A stretch of DNA of 64,000 nucleotides, taken from contig OX336389.2 of NCBI GenBank assembly GCA_946902985.2, positions 172,928,704 through 172,992,703 of the forward strand, in the 5' to 3' direction. The notes below the pieces were generated by a model. That model did not search any database and had not been told where the DNA came from. It saw nothing but the letters and a program-made list of their open reading frames with translations. This stretch comes from Meconema thalassinum (lineage: Eukaryota; Arthropoda; Insecta; Orthoptera; Tettigoniidae). Below are positions 21,317-32,793 of this stretch, piece after piece. A program made the position numbers and the translations under genes. Within the stretch, counting starts at the first letter, position 1; the number at the start of each line of letters is the position of its first letter.

Positions 21317-22685
21317 AGTTCCCCTGCTGGCTTGTAGAAGGACCAGGATCGATCACTAAATCCTGTCTTTTCGTCTGGTTTTCAGCTTCCTTCTCTCGTA
21401 ATTCCTTCAAATACTGCTGACTTTCTTTCTCTCTCTCTTGATACTTGTCCGGTGTCATAACCTGACCTTGAGAATTTTGATTCCGATTCTGGTACTGGTT
21501 ATTTCTGTTGTAGTTCCTATTGTACCCAATGTTATTATAATATCTACCTCTTCCGTTATTATAGTTCCCTCTATTGTTATTCCAGCCTCGTCTTTGCTGA
21601 TATGGACGGTAACCTTGTGATCTGTTGTTGCGAAAATAATTGTTCCTGTGAGGACCTACATTTTCAGTTTTCTCTTCAGCAGGCGTATCAGTTTGCTGAA
21701 CTTGATCCATGTAGACTGTATTAATGTCTTTGAATTCGTGCCTCTGACCTTTTTGAACCAAATTTGGCACCGGACTCGTGTAATCAAGCCTTCTCAATAG
21801 TTCGTCCATACTGGTCAAATCCCTTATATTTGACGATATAATAAGCCTTCTTACCTCAACAGGTAGCATACGTGAAATGGCATCTATTAACTGCTCTGTA
21901 GACAATGGGGGCTGTAAAAATCTTAAGCGCGATAACTGGCTCGTGAGGAAATCAGCGTACCGTGTTGGAAGAGTACCCGAATACTTCCTCGAGTATACCT
22001 CAGCTCTTAATGAATTTTGTGCTTCTATTGACCAGAATCGTTTTATCAGTGCCTCTGCAAATTCATCGAAATTACCAAAAGTGTACCGAAACGCTCTGAA
22101 CCACTCAAGAGGTCCTCCAGCTAGAAATCTTTCTACGATTCTCATTTCTCTTTCTCTAGGAATATGGGCTTCAATAAAATAGTCTTTCAGGTTTCTGATA
22201 TACTCTATCGGTGTTAGACTATCTGTATTACTAAATTTCTGAGGCTTGTCCTCAAAGTTTCGGATGACTGTCACATTTCTTGGATATGAATCCATGTAAT
22301 TCTTCCCACTATCATGATATTTCCATTCAGGTTCAATATTCCTATCCTCTTCTTCTTCCCGGAATCTGAATATACGTTCCTCAGGACTAATATCTCTCTC
22401 TTCAGTAGCGAGGTTACATCTTCTCACGTAATTCCTATTATCTTCAAAAGTCAACCCTTCTGGATCCTTATCTGTGATTTCCGTGATGACTTTCCTAATC
22501 AACTCTTCTTTATACGTTTCCAACATGCTAGCTTCTCCTAGGTTTAAATTCTGATGTTTGCTCGTAGTTTCATTGACATCAGAGACAACCTTATGAATTT
22601 GTTCCTCTAACGCGGTTTTTAATGCTTGCACGTCCTGGCCCATTTGAGTTCTATCCTCTACCTGCTTTTCGGATAGCGAATCCAT
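21258..22685 (-). CDS. Gag core (capsid and nucleocapsid-like), copy 1
   Basis: The first ATG in frame is at 22685, and the frame is open a few codons further upstream to about 22703. The central part (about residues 130-305) is a Retrotrans_gag-type capsid, with 'VERFLAGGPLEWFRAFRYTFG' spread over the core helix region and 'LTPIEYIRNLKDYF'. The C-terminus (about 350-420) is rich in Asn, Arg, Tyr and Gly and would bind RNA, but it has no CCHC zinc knuckle. The sister element at 61307 has this domain fused to the upstream coiled coil in a single frame. Here a stop and a one-base phase change near 22700 separate them. Either a shift joins them or the two parts work separately. Confidence 0.85.
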   Translation of the reverse strand: MDSLSEKQVEDRTQMGQDVQALKTALEEQIHKVVSDVNETTSKHQNLNLGEASMLETYKEELIRKVITEITDKDPEGLTFEDNRNYVRRCNLATEERDISPEERIFRFREEEEDRNIEPEWKYHDSGKNYMDSYPRNVTVIRNFEDKPQKFSNTDSLTPIEYIRNLKDYFIEAHIPREREMRIVERFLAGGPLEWFRAFRYTFGNFDEFAEALIKRFWSIEAQNSLRAEVYSRKYSGTLPTRYADFLTSQLSRLRFLQPPLSTEQLIDAISRMLPVEVRRLIISSNIRDLTSMDELLRRLDYTSPVPNLVQKGQRHEFKDINTVYMDQVQQTDTPAEEKTENVGPHRNNYFRNNRSQGYRPYQQRRGWNNNRGNYNNGRGRYYNNIGYNRNYNRNNQYQNRNQNSQGQVMTPDKYQEREKESQQYLKELREKEAENQTKRQDLVIDPGPSTSQQGNFENGNTETKRRFLNESEKQ

Positions 22686-22704
22686 CCTTATACTCAAATC
22701 CTTT

Positions 22705-23661
22705 CTAATTTGGAACTACCTCATTATTTATATCTACTTGTGTACTGGCTAGTTTTCGTTCAATTCGCTCCTGAATCTGATTGACATGTTCCCCACTTGA
22801 CTTGTTCCATTCATCTTTCCAAACCGTTACATTTGCAGTTAACATTTCAGCAATATCTACTTCAATGTCTTCCTTAAGTAAACGATTATGATCTAAGACT
22901 TGGGTCCTCATGACCTCTACATCATGTTTTAATCCAGCTAGTGAAGCTGTTGTCCTAACAGACTCGTCAACCAATCTAGTTGTTAAAGCACTAATGTTAC
23001 GAGTACAAAGCGTTTTTGAAGTTTCAATTTCTTCTCTAACCTTATTAACATCAGTTTGAACTTTGGCAATGTCTAAAAAAACTGTATTAACTTCTATTTG
23101 CACCTTATTGATATCGCTTTGCATATCATTAACATCAGACTGAATATTATTTATGTCTACTTGAACGTTTGACACATCGGTTCGAACATTTCTAATCTCT
23201 CTTTGAACTTCTTCTACCTTGTCTTGTACAGTAGCAACATCATTCCTAACAACGATTACTTCTGCTCTAGCACATGAAATATCACCCCGGACATTAGCAA
23301 CATCAAGATTTAACAAAGTAAGGTCTTTCTGGACTGAATCAACTTTTCCCTGTACATTGGAAACATCAATTTTTACATCTGAAACATCTTTATGGACATT
23401 GGATAAATCTACTTTAACATCTGAGACATCCTTGTGAATGTCAGTCACGGCATTCTGGACCTCCTGTGTACTGGTCTGTAAACGCGACATGTTATTTTCC
23501 AAATTTGCAGAACTGGTCTGGAGATCCTTCAAATTCTCCTTCATCATCTCCTGCATTCGACTAGCATTCCTAGCTTCCATCTCCCTCACACTTTCATTCA
23601 TGCTAGCTTTCAAACTGTTGGACATCTCCTCCAACATCTTTCTCATACTCTCATCTGCCAT
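22705..23661 (-). CDS. Coiled-coil Gag N-terminal protein, copy 1
   Basis: This has 318 residues, almost entirely helical. Residues about 60-220 repeat a 7-residue pattern (V-x-x-D-V/I-S/N-x), for example 'DVSDVKVDLSNVHKDVSDVK', with Val/Ile/Leu at the a and d positions. That is a long parallel coiled coil, likely for Gag multimerisation. A second helical part (about 225-318) resembles the region before the capsid in the 784-codon Gag at 61307. The stop is seven bases upstream of the first in-frame codon of the Gag core. I read it as the N-terminal half of an ancestral long Gag. It is not a cellular gene: it repeats exactly at 28952-29908. Confidence 0.8.
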   Translation of the reverse strand: MADESMRKMLEEMSNSLKASMNESVREMEARNASRMQEMMKENLKDLQTSSANLENNMSRLQTSTQEVQNAVTDIHKDVSDVKVDLSNVHKDVSDVKIDVSNVQGKVDSVQKDLTLLNLDVANVRGDISCARAEVIVVRNDVATVQDKVEEVQREIRNVRTDVSNVQVDINNIQSDVNDMQSDINKVQIEVNTVFLDIAKVQTDVNKVREEIETSKTLCTRNISALTTRLVDESVRTTASLAGLKHDVEVMRTQVLDHNRLLKEDIEVDIAEMLTANVTVWKDEWNKSSGEHVNQIQERIERKLASTQVDINNEVVPN

Positions 23662-24197
23662 CTCAATAATATTTCAATAATAGACTGCGTTAGGGACATA
23701 CATCAAATAGAGCAAGATAACAATCTCTGAGCAACGCCTTTCACCATATATAAAGTGTGAGCAATTTTCTGTCTTAAATCTAACTTATAATTAGCTTATC
23801 ATTAACTTCATAAACACCCTATGTTGAAATAAACTCAAGCACATGTTCAAATTTCTTTGGTTCATTTTAAATATCCGAACACAAATAATTTACATTTACA
23901 ATCCAAATAGTTTAATTTTATCTTTAATATGACTAAACATGTCATAAGCCGGTCAAATAAAATAAGACTCCAGATCATAGGCGATTTTTCTAAGTTTCCA
24001 GCCTATTTAACCTCTCTCAGGCTGTATAAGATCTGATCTTTTCTGAGTGTAATTTTCCTAATACAACACAACATTTAATCCCTATATAATCACACTCTCA
24101 AATTCTACAATTGGCCAAGACATCTAACAAAGAATCAACCTCTTTATTTGAGTCTTCACAATCCCATTGACATCGATAACTTGGTAATCCAATGTTA

Positions 24198-24224
24198 TTC
24201 GAGCCCCACACGTTGATTGCGCCA
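24198..24224 (-). promoter_or_regulatory. Primer-binding site, degenerate tRNA-Lys type, copy 1
   Basis: Minus strand begins TGGCGC seven bases after the LTR end and continues AATCAACGTGTGGGGCTCGA. Known tRNA-Lys primer sites have TGGCGC, then AACGT, then GGGGC, so the order and most bases fit, with small changes. Second copy at 30445-30471. Confidence 0.6.
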
Positions 24225-24231
24225 ATCCTAC

Positions 24232-26546
24232 TGTCCCCGATAATCCGGTTAGTAGGCTGTCAGAAATCCGCCCCCTCAATCGGATTGCCAATAATCGATT
24301 GCACCGGCACAGCTACATCAATGAAAATGGCACTGACAGATACTACCGTGATTAGAGCACAGTAGTTAACATGAAATTATTGTGGAACACACCAAAATAT
24401 ACGGGGGTTCATACTTACCTTTTACTTACCTATTCAATTTAATCTCGGGTCTGGGTTTTCAACTGGATCACTTAATAGTATGCCCTCACAATAACCTCCA
24501 CCACGATATTTAAAATGAACCAAGTCGGAGACCAGAAAATTTAAACTGCACAATAATTTATTTCACATAAAGAAAAAAATAATATTTTAACAAAATTTAA
24601 CAACAAAATAGTTATGGCTGTCTGAAGCCATTGTCAATGCAACCATGTCCTCCTGTAGGACTGTAGACTTCACATACAAAAATTCAGCTTTCTCTAGCTC
24701 AAAAGAACGTAATAATAACAACAATGCACATTGGAATGGATAAGGGAGCTGGGACGAGACATATAGCATTTGTTTCCTTGTTCATGAACTTTATAATTTA
24801 GTTCATTGACACACATTTATTAATAACCGCAAGGCCGCTAAGTAGTTGACCTTGACCTCCACCATTCAGTTATCTGGCCACCTGCAATACACCCTATGCA
24901 GTGTTGCATGCTTGCTTCGTCAAATGGACGCAGCTGCCTAACCAGTGTCACCATATGCTGGCCAACGCAGAGTCTAGCTCTCATTCAAAACAATTTAAAT
25001 GCTCACATCTCACTAAAATGGCTCAAATAAATCAAGAAACGTTCACGGCTACCTTATCTGTTGGATTGAAGTTCTAGAAGAAAATTTCAAAGAAGACTGC
25101 TGCTGGTTCCATTTCACCACAGGATAGATGTGCACCGACCTCGAACCTGGAACCTGCGCCCTCGGAGAATAGAACAGCTTCCTCCTCCGGAAATCGCACT
25201 GCTCCGTGTAGACGATAGACATCCTTCTGGCAAAACTCTTCTTTGTGTGCTGGGAAAAACCCTTGCCACTCTTGAAAGTTCCCTGAAGTTCTTGTAGCAA
25301 TCAGCCATGAAGTTCATTGCAAATATTTCCGCAGAAATGTTCATAATTGTGGAGTATGAATTTATTTCCACTGCCATTTGATGTAATTCAGCGATGGATT
25401 ACGATGCATGAGTGTAGCTGAATGTTCACTACATGCTCGTCTTTGTAGAATGACGATTATCGAAGCTCCATGTTGCTACTTCACACTACTGATGTATGTC
25501 CCAATTGCATTAAAGTTTTAGTCTTCCATCTCCACTTCCATTATAATGTTAGTCGAAAGTACTGCCAGATTGTATAGTTCCATTGTAGAATGTAGCGTTG
25601 TATCACCAAATGTAATCTTCAGTATCACGGTTGCAATACACGTGGCTGCCGTAGCGTAGAATGTGGTAGTAAAAGTGCTTCTCAGGATTCGAGAAAAACA
25701 CTTTTCTCTGCAGTCTTTAAATGCGAATATCTTCTGAAGTATTATAATGAAAAAGTTCAACTTTCGCACACGCCTCAATATTGTAATGCACTATTGAATT
25801 AGTATAAATGCAGTAGCTAATTCTTGATAGATACACTTGTAGAATCGTTTATGTGTGCGCTCCAACTTCGCCTAGTTTTAGTAACAGTAAAATTGCACTG
25901 CTGGATACCCAATACTGTTCGATGCGGTGGGCTCTGCCACGCTTGCTTATGACGATATGCTTGTTCTATCAGAACACGAAGTCAGACTATCAAGTCAGAA
26001 TAAAACCACGAAGTGAGAAACTCCTCTCTGCTGTGCAAGGCCTTTTATCAACTTTGGAGGGGCGTATCCATCCCTACCACAGCTTCTTCTTCCATCATTA
26101 CTCGAAGTTCCAACTTTGGCTATTCTTGACGGATTTTCAGATTTCAAAAACATATAATTAATTTCTTCAAAATTCCAAATCAATGCCATAACTGAAAATA
26201 GTTTTTCACAATTCTGCATGCCAAAAGTTATTAAATATCGTAGTTTCAGTAATCTCCGTCTCCCTTCAAGCTATCATTCATTGGTTCGAGCCTCTCCTCC
26301 AATAGCGTAACTTCTTCCTCAGCACGTTTACTTGCTTCCCTGCGACTGCGTCGTAAATCTAAGATCCTTCTCGAACAAAATCGTGACGTCAGCAAGAATC
26401 TAAGCTCAGCCAGCCTACTTGCTCGAGCGTTGCGTCATCCACGCCTACGTCATGAATATACACGTCACAACTATGACGGCCATAACTTTATTCACATATG
26501 CCAATACAGCCACCGTGGTCTCAGTATAATTCAATTTACGTGGGCA
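24232..26546 (-). repeat. LTR-2 (middle), recombinant LTR, 2315 bp
   Basis: It has T at 24249 and T at 24792, as in LTR-3, but T at 26541, as in LTR-1. It is thus LTR-3-like at the left and LTR-1-like at the right. The switch lies between positions equivalent to 18545 and 20294 of LTR-1. Confidence 0.9.
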
Positions 26547-26561
26547 TTCTCCCTTCACCAC
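26547..26561 (-). promoter_or_regulatory. Polypurine tract, copy 2
   Basis: Identical to 20300-20314. It abuts the middle LTR. Confidence 0.8.
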
Positions 26562-26637
26562 GTTTTAAAAACAGTTGCAAATTGTTTTTAAACTCTGTTA
26601 CAAATATCTGAATTCACTTGAACACGAAATTGAATTA

Positions 26638-26803
26638 TTATTGGCTTACTCTTGGATAATATTTCTTCAAGTTTCCAGCATTGAACCTGCCATATACGAC
26701 ATCATTCTCATCATCATAGAGTTCATAACAGTTGTTTCCATAAGCATTCGTAATTCTGAACGGACCCATAAATACTATTCCAAACTTGGGATAGATTTTC
26801 TTA
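26638..26803 (-). pseudogene. Integrase C-terminal tail (GPY/F module), remnant 2
   Basis: Identical to the remnant at 20391-20556, including the out-of-frame deletion junction. The deletion therefore predates the tandem duplication. Confidence 0.85.
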
Positions 26804-26804
26804 C

Positions 26805-27563
26805 TCACGTCAGCCTTATCTTATACTTATAGTCTTTAATCAATCCAGGCTTTTCATCAAATATATCTTGGAATTCTTTTATCAAATCCTCAAATTCCCC
26901 CTGAATTTCTTCAAATCCTTCAGTTTTTCTACTGGGTATTTCTGTTAGATTCTCCACTTCATTGATAATGGTATTTAAAGTCTCTTCCCTAAGGTCTATC
27001 TCCAGACTGTTTTTCACGTCCTGTTCTTCGATCTCTTCTGTGATCATGTACCCATCATTAAAGCTAATAATCCTATTCTTCATATCAATAATGGCTCCAA
27101 CTTTCGATATAAAATCGATTCCTAGCACAATGTCGAAATGGATCTTGTTCACCACAATAAAGATCTGTTCATAATTCCTTCCATTAATTTCAAAGTTCAA
27201 CAACACTTGGATCTTGCATTTCACTGCCTTGTCTTGGAAAATTCCTCTCACTTTGACGGTAGAAGCAGGTAAAACTGTCATGTTTTCTCCCTTTAATAGA
27301 CTTTGATAGCATTCATCAGAAATGATAGAAATAATTGCGCCGGTATCCATAAGAGCTTTGTACTGTTGGCCATCTATCAGTACAGAAATAATAGGTAAGG
27401 CACAAGGTCTTTCCTCTTTGACGATTCCTCTCTCTTCTAATAAATCCTCATCAGTTACTTCGTAAATTTCATTGATAGTAATTATGTGTGGTGTGGCAAT
27501 GTATTCATTGTTTCTCACTTTCGTTGAGAAATCGGCGTTTTGTTTCTGTGTTACCATTTTCAA
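26805..27563 (-). CDS. Retroviral-type aspartic protease with truncated Pol, copy 2
   Basis: The protein is identical to the copy at 20558-21316: DTGA active site, 'VLGIDF' strand and the start of the linker to reverse transcriptase before the deletion stop. It overlaps the gag core by 59 bases in the +1 phase. No coding change separates the two copies, so they are recent duplicates, or an assembly duplicate. Confidence 0.9.
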   Translation of the reverse strand: MKMVTQKQNADFSTKVRNNEYIATPHIITINEIYEVTDEDLLEERGIVKEERPCALPIISVLIDGQQYKALMDTGAIISIISDECYQSLLKGENMTVLPASTVKVRGIFQDKAVKCKIQVLLNFEINGRNYEQIFIVVNKIHFDIVLGIDFISKVGAIIDMKNRIISFNDGYMITEEIEEQDVKNSLEIDLREETLNTIINEVENLTEIPSRKTEGFEEIQGEFEDLIKEFQDIFDEKPGLIKDYKYKIRLT

Positions 27564-28932
27564 AGTTCCCCTGCTGGCTTGTAGAAGGACCAGGATCGAT
27601 CACTAAATCCTGTCTTTTCGTCTGGTTTTCAGCTTCCTTCTCTCGTAATTCCTTCAAATACTGCTGACTTTCTTTCTCTCTCTCTTGATACTTGTCCGGT
27701 GTCATAACCTGACCTTGAGAATTTTGATTCCGATTCTGGTACTGGTTATTTCTGTTGTAGTTCCTATTGTACCCAATGTTATTATAATATCTACCTCTTC
27801 CGTTATTATAGTTCCCTCTATTGTTATTCCAGCCTCGTCTTTGCTGATATGGACGGTAACCTTGTGATCTGTTGTTGCGAAAATAATTGTTCCTGTGAGG
27901 ACCTACATTTTCAGTTTTCTCTTCAGCAGGCGTATCAGTTTGCTGAACTTGATCCATGTAGACTGTATTAATGTCTTTGAATTCGTGCCTCTGACCTTTT
28001 TGAACCAAATTTGGCACCGGACTCGTGTAATCAAGCCTTCTCAATAGTTCGTCCATACTGGTCAAATCCCTTATATTTGACGATATAATAAGCCTTCTTA
28101 CCTCAACAGGTAGCATACGTGAAATGGCATCTATTAACTGCTCTGTAGACAATGGGGGCTGTAAAAATCTTAAGCGCGATAACTGGCTCGTGAGGAAATC
28201 AGCGTACCGTGTTGGAAGAGTACCCGAATACTTCCTCGAGTATACCTCAGCTCTTAATGAATTTTGTGCTTCTATTGACCAGAATCGTTTTATCAGTGCC
28301 TCTGCAAATTCATCGAAATTACCAAAAGTGTACCGAAACGCTCTGAACCACTCAAGAGGTCCTCCAGCTAGAAATCTTTCTACGATTCTCATTTCTCTTT
28401 CTCTAGGAATATGGGCTTCAATAAAATAGTCTTTCAGGTTTCTGATATACTCTATCGGTGTTAGACTATCTGTATTACTAAATTTCTGAGGCTTGTCCTC
28501 AAAGTTTCGGATGACTGTCACATTTCTTGGATATGAATCCATGTAATTCTTCCCACTATCATGATATTTCCATTCAGGTTCAATATTCCTATCCTCTTCT
28601 TCTTCCCGGAATCTGAATATACGTTCCTCAGGACTAATATCTCTCTCTTCAGTAGCGAGGTTACATCTTCTCACGTAATTCCTATTATCTTCAAAAGTCA
28701 ACCCTTCTGGATCCTTATCTGTGATTTCCGTGATGACTTTCCTAATCAACTCTTCTTTATACGTTTCCAACATGCTAGCTTCTCCTAGGTTTAAATTCTG
28801 ATGTTTGCTCGTAGTTTCATTGACATCAGAGACAACCTTATGAATTTGTTCCTCTAACGCGGTTTTTAATGCTTGCACGTCCTGGCCCATTTGAGTTCTA
28901 TCCTCTACCTGCTTTTCGGATAGCGAATCCAT
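27505..28932 (-). CDS. Gag core (capsid and nucleocapsid-like), copy 2
   Basis: Protein identical to the copy at 21258-22685. First ATG at 28932. It keeps the Retrotrans_gag-type capsid and the Asn/Arg/Tyr-rich RNA-binding tail without zinc knuckle, and the same break from the coiled-coil frame upstream. Confidence 0.85.
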   Translation of the reverse strand: MDSLSEKQVEDRTQMGQDVQALKTALEEQIHKVVSDVNETTSKHQNLNLGEASMLETYKEELIRKVITEITDKDPEGLTFEDNRNYVRRCNLATEERDISPEERIFRFREEEEDRNIEPEWKYHDSGKNYMDSYPRNVTVIRNFEDKPQKFSNTDSLTPIEYIRNLKDYFIEAHIPREREMRIVERFLAGGPLEWFRAFRYTFGNFDEFAEALIKRFWSIEAQNSLRAEVYSRKYSGTLPTRYADFLTSQLSRLRFLQPPLSTEQLIDAISRMLPVEVRRLIISSNIRDLTSMDELLRRLDYTSPVPNLVQKGQRHEFKDINTVYMDQVQQTDTPAEEKTENVGPHRNNYFRNNRSQGYRPYQQRRGWNNNRGNYNNGRGRYYNNIGYNRNYNRNNQYQNRNQNSQGQVMTPDKYQEREKESQQYLKELREKEAENQTKRQDLVIDPGPSTSQQGNFENGNTETKRRFLNESEKQ

Positions 28933-28951
28933 CCTTATACTCAAATCCTTT

Positions 28952-29908
28952 CTAATTTGGAACTACCTCATTATTTATATCTACTTGTGTACTGGCTAGT
29001 TTTCGTTCAATTCGCTCCTGAATCTGATTGACATGTTCCCCACTTGACTTGTTCCATTCATCTTTCCAAACCGTTACATTTGCAGTTAACATTTCAGCAA
29101 TATCTACTTCAATGTCTTCCTTAAGTAAACGATTATGATCTAAGACTTGGGTCCTCATGACCTCTACATCATGTTTTAATCCAGCTAGTGAAGCTGTTGT
29201 CCTAACAGACTCGTCAACCAATCTAGTTGTTAAAGCACTAATGTTACGAGTACAAAGCGTTTTTGAAGTTTCAATTTCTTCTCTAACCTTATTAACATCA
29301 GTTTGAACTTTGGCAATGTCTAAAAAAACTGTATTAACTTCTATTTGCACCTTATTGATATCGCTTTGCATATCATTAACATCAGACTGAATATTATTTA
29401 TGTCTACTTGAACGTTTGACACATCGGTTCGAACATTTCTAATCTCTCTTTGAACTTCTTCTACCTTGTCTTGTACAGTAGCAACATCATTCCTAACAAC
29501 GATTACTTCTGCTCTAGCACATGAAATATCACCCCGGACATTAGCAACATCAAGATTTAACAAAGTAAGGTCTTTCTGGACTGAATCAACTTTTCCCTGT
29601 ACATTGGAAACATCAATTTTTACATCTGAAACATCTTTATGGACATTGGATAAATCTACTTTAACATCTGAGACATCCTTGTGAATGTCAGTCACGGCAT
29701 TCTGGACCTCCTGTGTACTGGTCTGTAAACGCGACATGTTATTTTCCAAATTTGCAGAACTGGTCTGGAGATCCTTCAAATTCTCCTTCATCATCTCCTG
29801 CATTCGACTAGCATTCCTAGCTTCCATCTCCCTCACACTTTCATTCATGCTAGCTTTCAAACTGTTGGACATCTCCTCCAACATCTTTCTCATACTCTCA
29901 TCTGCCAT
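28952..29908 (-). CDS. Coiled-coil Gag N-terminal protein, copy 2
   Basis: Identical to the copy at 22705-23661. It is transcribed from the right-most LTR (LTR-3) if that promoter is active. The heptad repeat pattern is unchanged. Confidence 0.8.
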   Translation of the reverse strand: MADESMRKMLEEMSNSLKASMNESVREMEARNASRMQEMMKENLKDLQTSSANLENNMSRLQTSTQEVQNAVTDIHKDVSDVKVDLSNVHKDVSDVKIDVSNVQGKVDSVQKDLTLLNLDVANVRGDISCARAEVIVVRNDVATVQDKVEEVQREIRNVRTDVSNVQVDINNIQSDVNDMQSDINKVQIEVNTVFLDIAKVQTDVNKVREEIETSKTLCTRNISALTTRLVDESVRTTASLAGLKHDVEVMRTQVLDHNRLLKEDIEVDIAEMLTANVTVWKDEWNKSSGEHVNQIQERIERKLASTQVDINNEVVPN

Positions 29909-30444
29909 CTCAATAATATTTCAATAATAGACTGCGTTAGGGACATACATCAAATAGAGCAAGATAACAATCTCTGAGCAACGCCTTTCACCATATATAA
30001 AGTGTGAGCAATTTTCTGTCTTAAATCTAACTTATAATTAGCTTATCATTAACTTCATAAACACCCTATGTTGAAATAAACTCAAGCACATGTTCAAATT
30101 TCTTTGGTTCATTTTAAATATCCGAACACAAATAATTTACATTTACAATCCAAATAGTTTAATTTTATCTTTAATATGACTAAACATGTCATAAGCCGGT
30201 CAAATAAAATAAGACTCCAGATCATAGGCGATTTTTCTAAGTTTCCAGCCTATTTAACCTCTCTCAGGCTGTATAAGATCTGATCTTTTCTGAGTGTAAT
30301 TTTCCTAATACAACACAACATTTAATCCCTATATAATCACACTCTCAAATTCTACAATTGGCCAAGACATCTAACAAAGAATCAACCTCTTTATTTGAGT
30401 CTTCACAATCCCATTGACATCGATAACTTGGTAATCCAATGTTA

Positions 30445-30471
30445 TTCGAGCCCCACACGTTGATTGCGCCA
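30445..30471 (-). promoter_or_regulatory. Primer-binding site, degenerate tRNA-Lys type, copy 2
   Basis: Same sequence as 24198-24224, seven bases inside LTR-3. This copy would serve the transcript started in the outer 5' LTR. Confidence 0.6.
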
Positions 30472-30478
30472 ATCCTAC

Positions 30479-32793
30479 TGTCCCCGATAATCCGGTTAGT
30501 AGGCTGTCAGAAATCCGCCCCCTCAATCGGATTGCCAATAATCGATTGCACCGGCACAGCTACATCAATGAAAATGGCACTGACAGATACTACCGTGATT
30601 AGAGCACAGTAGTTAACATGAAATTATTGTGGAACACACCAAAATATACGGGGGTTCATACTTACCTTTTACTTACCTATTCAATTTAATCTCGGGTCTG
30701 GGTTTTCAACTGGATCACTTAATAGTATGCCCTCACAATAACCTCCACCACGATATTTAAAATGAACCAAGTCGGAGACCAGAAAATTTAAACTGCACAA
30801 TAATTTATTTCACATAAAGAAAAAAATAATATTTTAACAAAATTTAACAACAAAATAGTTATGGCTGTCTGAAGCCATTGTCAATGCAACCATGTCCTCC
30901 TGTAGGACTGTAGACTTCACATACAAAAATTCAGCTTTCTCTAGCTCAAAAGAACGTAATAATAACAACAATGCACATTGGAATGGATAAGGGAGCTGGG
31001 ACGAGACATATAGCATTTGTTTCCTTGTTCATGAACTTTATAATTTAGTTCATTGACACACATTTATTAATAACCGCAAGGCCGCTAAGTAGTTGACCTT
31101 GACCTCCACCATTCAGTTATCTGGCCACCTGCAATACACCCTATGCAGTGTTGCATGCTTGCTTCGTCAAATGGACGCAGCTGCCTAACCAGTGTCACCA
31201 TATGCTGGCCAACGCAGAGTCTAGCTCTCATTCAAAACAATTTAAATGCTCACATCTCACTAAAATGGCTCAAATAAATCAAGAAACGTTCACGGCTACC
31301 TTATCTGTTGGATTGAAGTTCTAGAAGAAAATTTCAAAGAAGACTGCTGCTGGTTCCATTTCACCACAGGATAGATGTGCACCGACCTCGAACCTGGAAC
31401 CTGCGCCCTCGGAGAATAGAACAGCTTCCTCCTCCGGAAATCGCACTGCTCCGTGTAGACGATAGACATCCTTCTGGCAAAACTCTTCTTTGTGTGCTGG
31501 GAAAAACCCTTGCCACTCTTGAAAGTTCCCTGAAGTTCTTGTAGCAATCAGCCATGAAGTTCATTGCAAATATTTCCGCAGAAATGTTCATAATTGTGGA
31601 GTATGAATTTATTTCCACTGCCATTTGATGTAATTCAGCGATGGATTACGATGCATGAGTGTAGCTGAATGTTCACTACATGCTCGTCTTTGTAGAATGA
31701 CGATTATCGAAGCTCCATGTTGCTACTTCACACTACTGATGTATGTCCCAATTGCATTAAAGTTTTAGTCTTCCATCTCCACTTCCATTATAATGTTAGT
31801 CGAAAGTACTGCCAGATTGTATAGTTCCATTGTAGAATGTAGCGTTGTATCACCAAATGTAATCTTCAGTATCACGGTTGCAATACACGTGGCTGCCGTA
31901 GCGTAGAATGTGGTAGTAAAAGTGCTTCTCAGGATTCGAGAAAAACACTTTTCTCTGCAGTCTTTAAATGCGAATATCTTCTGAAGTATTATAATGAAAA
32001 AGTTCAACTTTCGCACACGCCTCAATATTGTAATGCACTATTGAATTAGTATAAATGCAGTAGCTAATTCTTGATAGATACACTTGTAGAATCGTTTATG
32101 TGTGCGCTCCAACTTCGCCTAGTTTTAGTAACAGTAAAATTGCACTGCTGGATACCCAATACTGTTCGATGCGGTGGGCTCTGCCACGCTTGCTTATGAC
32201 GATATGCTTGTTCTATCAGAACACGAAGTCAGACTATCAAGTCAGAATAAAACCACGAAGTGAGAAACTCCTCTCTGCTGTGCAAGGCCTTTTATCAACT
32301 TTGGAGGGGCGTATCCATCCCTACCACAGCTTCTTCTTCCATCATTACTCGAAGTTCCAACTTTGGCTATTCTTGACGGATTTTCAGATTTCAAAAACAT
32401 ATAATTAATTTCTTCAAAATTCCAAATCAATGCCATAACTGAAAATAGTTTTTCACAATTCTGCATGCCAAAAGTTATTAAATATCGTAGTTTCAGTAAT
32501 CTCCGTCTCCCTTCAAGCTATCATTCATTGGTTCGAGCCTCTCCTCCAATAGCGTAACTTCTTCCTCAGCACGTTTACTTGCTTCCCTGCGACTGCGTCG
32601 TAAATCTAAGATCCTTCTCGAACAAAATCGTGACGTCAGCAAGAATCTAAGCTCAGCCAGCCTACTTGCTCGAGCGTTGCGTCATCCACGCCTACGTCAT
32701 GAATATACACGTCACAACTATGACGGCCATAACTTTATTCACATATGCCAATACAGCCACCGTGGTCTCAGTATAATTCAATTTACGGGGGCA
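30479..32793 (-). repeat. LTR-3 (right, 5' LTR on the minus strand), 2315 bp
   Basis: Diagnostic bases are T at 30496, T at 31039 and G at 32788. The right end reads ACGGGGGCA and is followed by the TSD GTAC. It would hold the promoter for the whole array. Confidence 0.93.

Noticed and set aside
24587..29908. Second set of Gag and protease frames as separate paralogous genes
   Set aside because: They are exact 6247-bp tandem copies between LTRs of one insertion, not independent genes or insertions.
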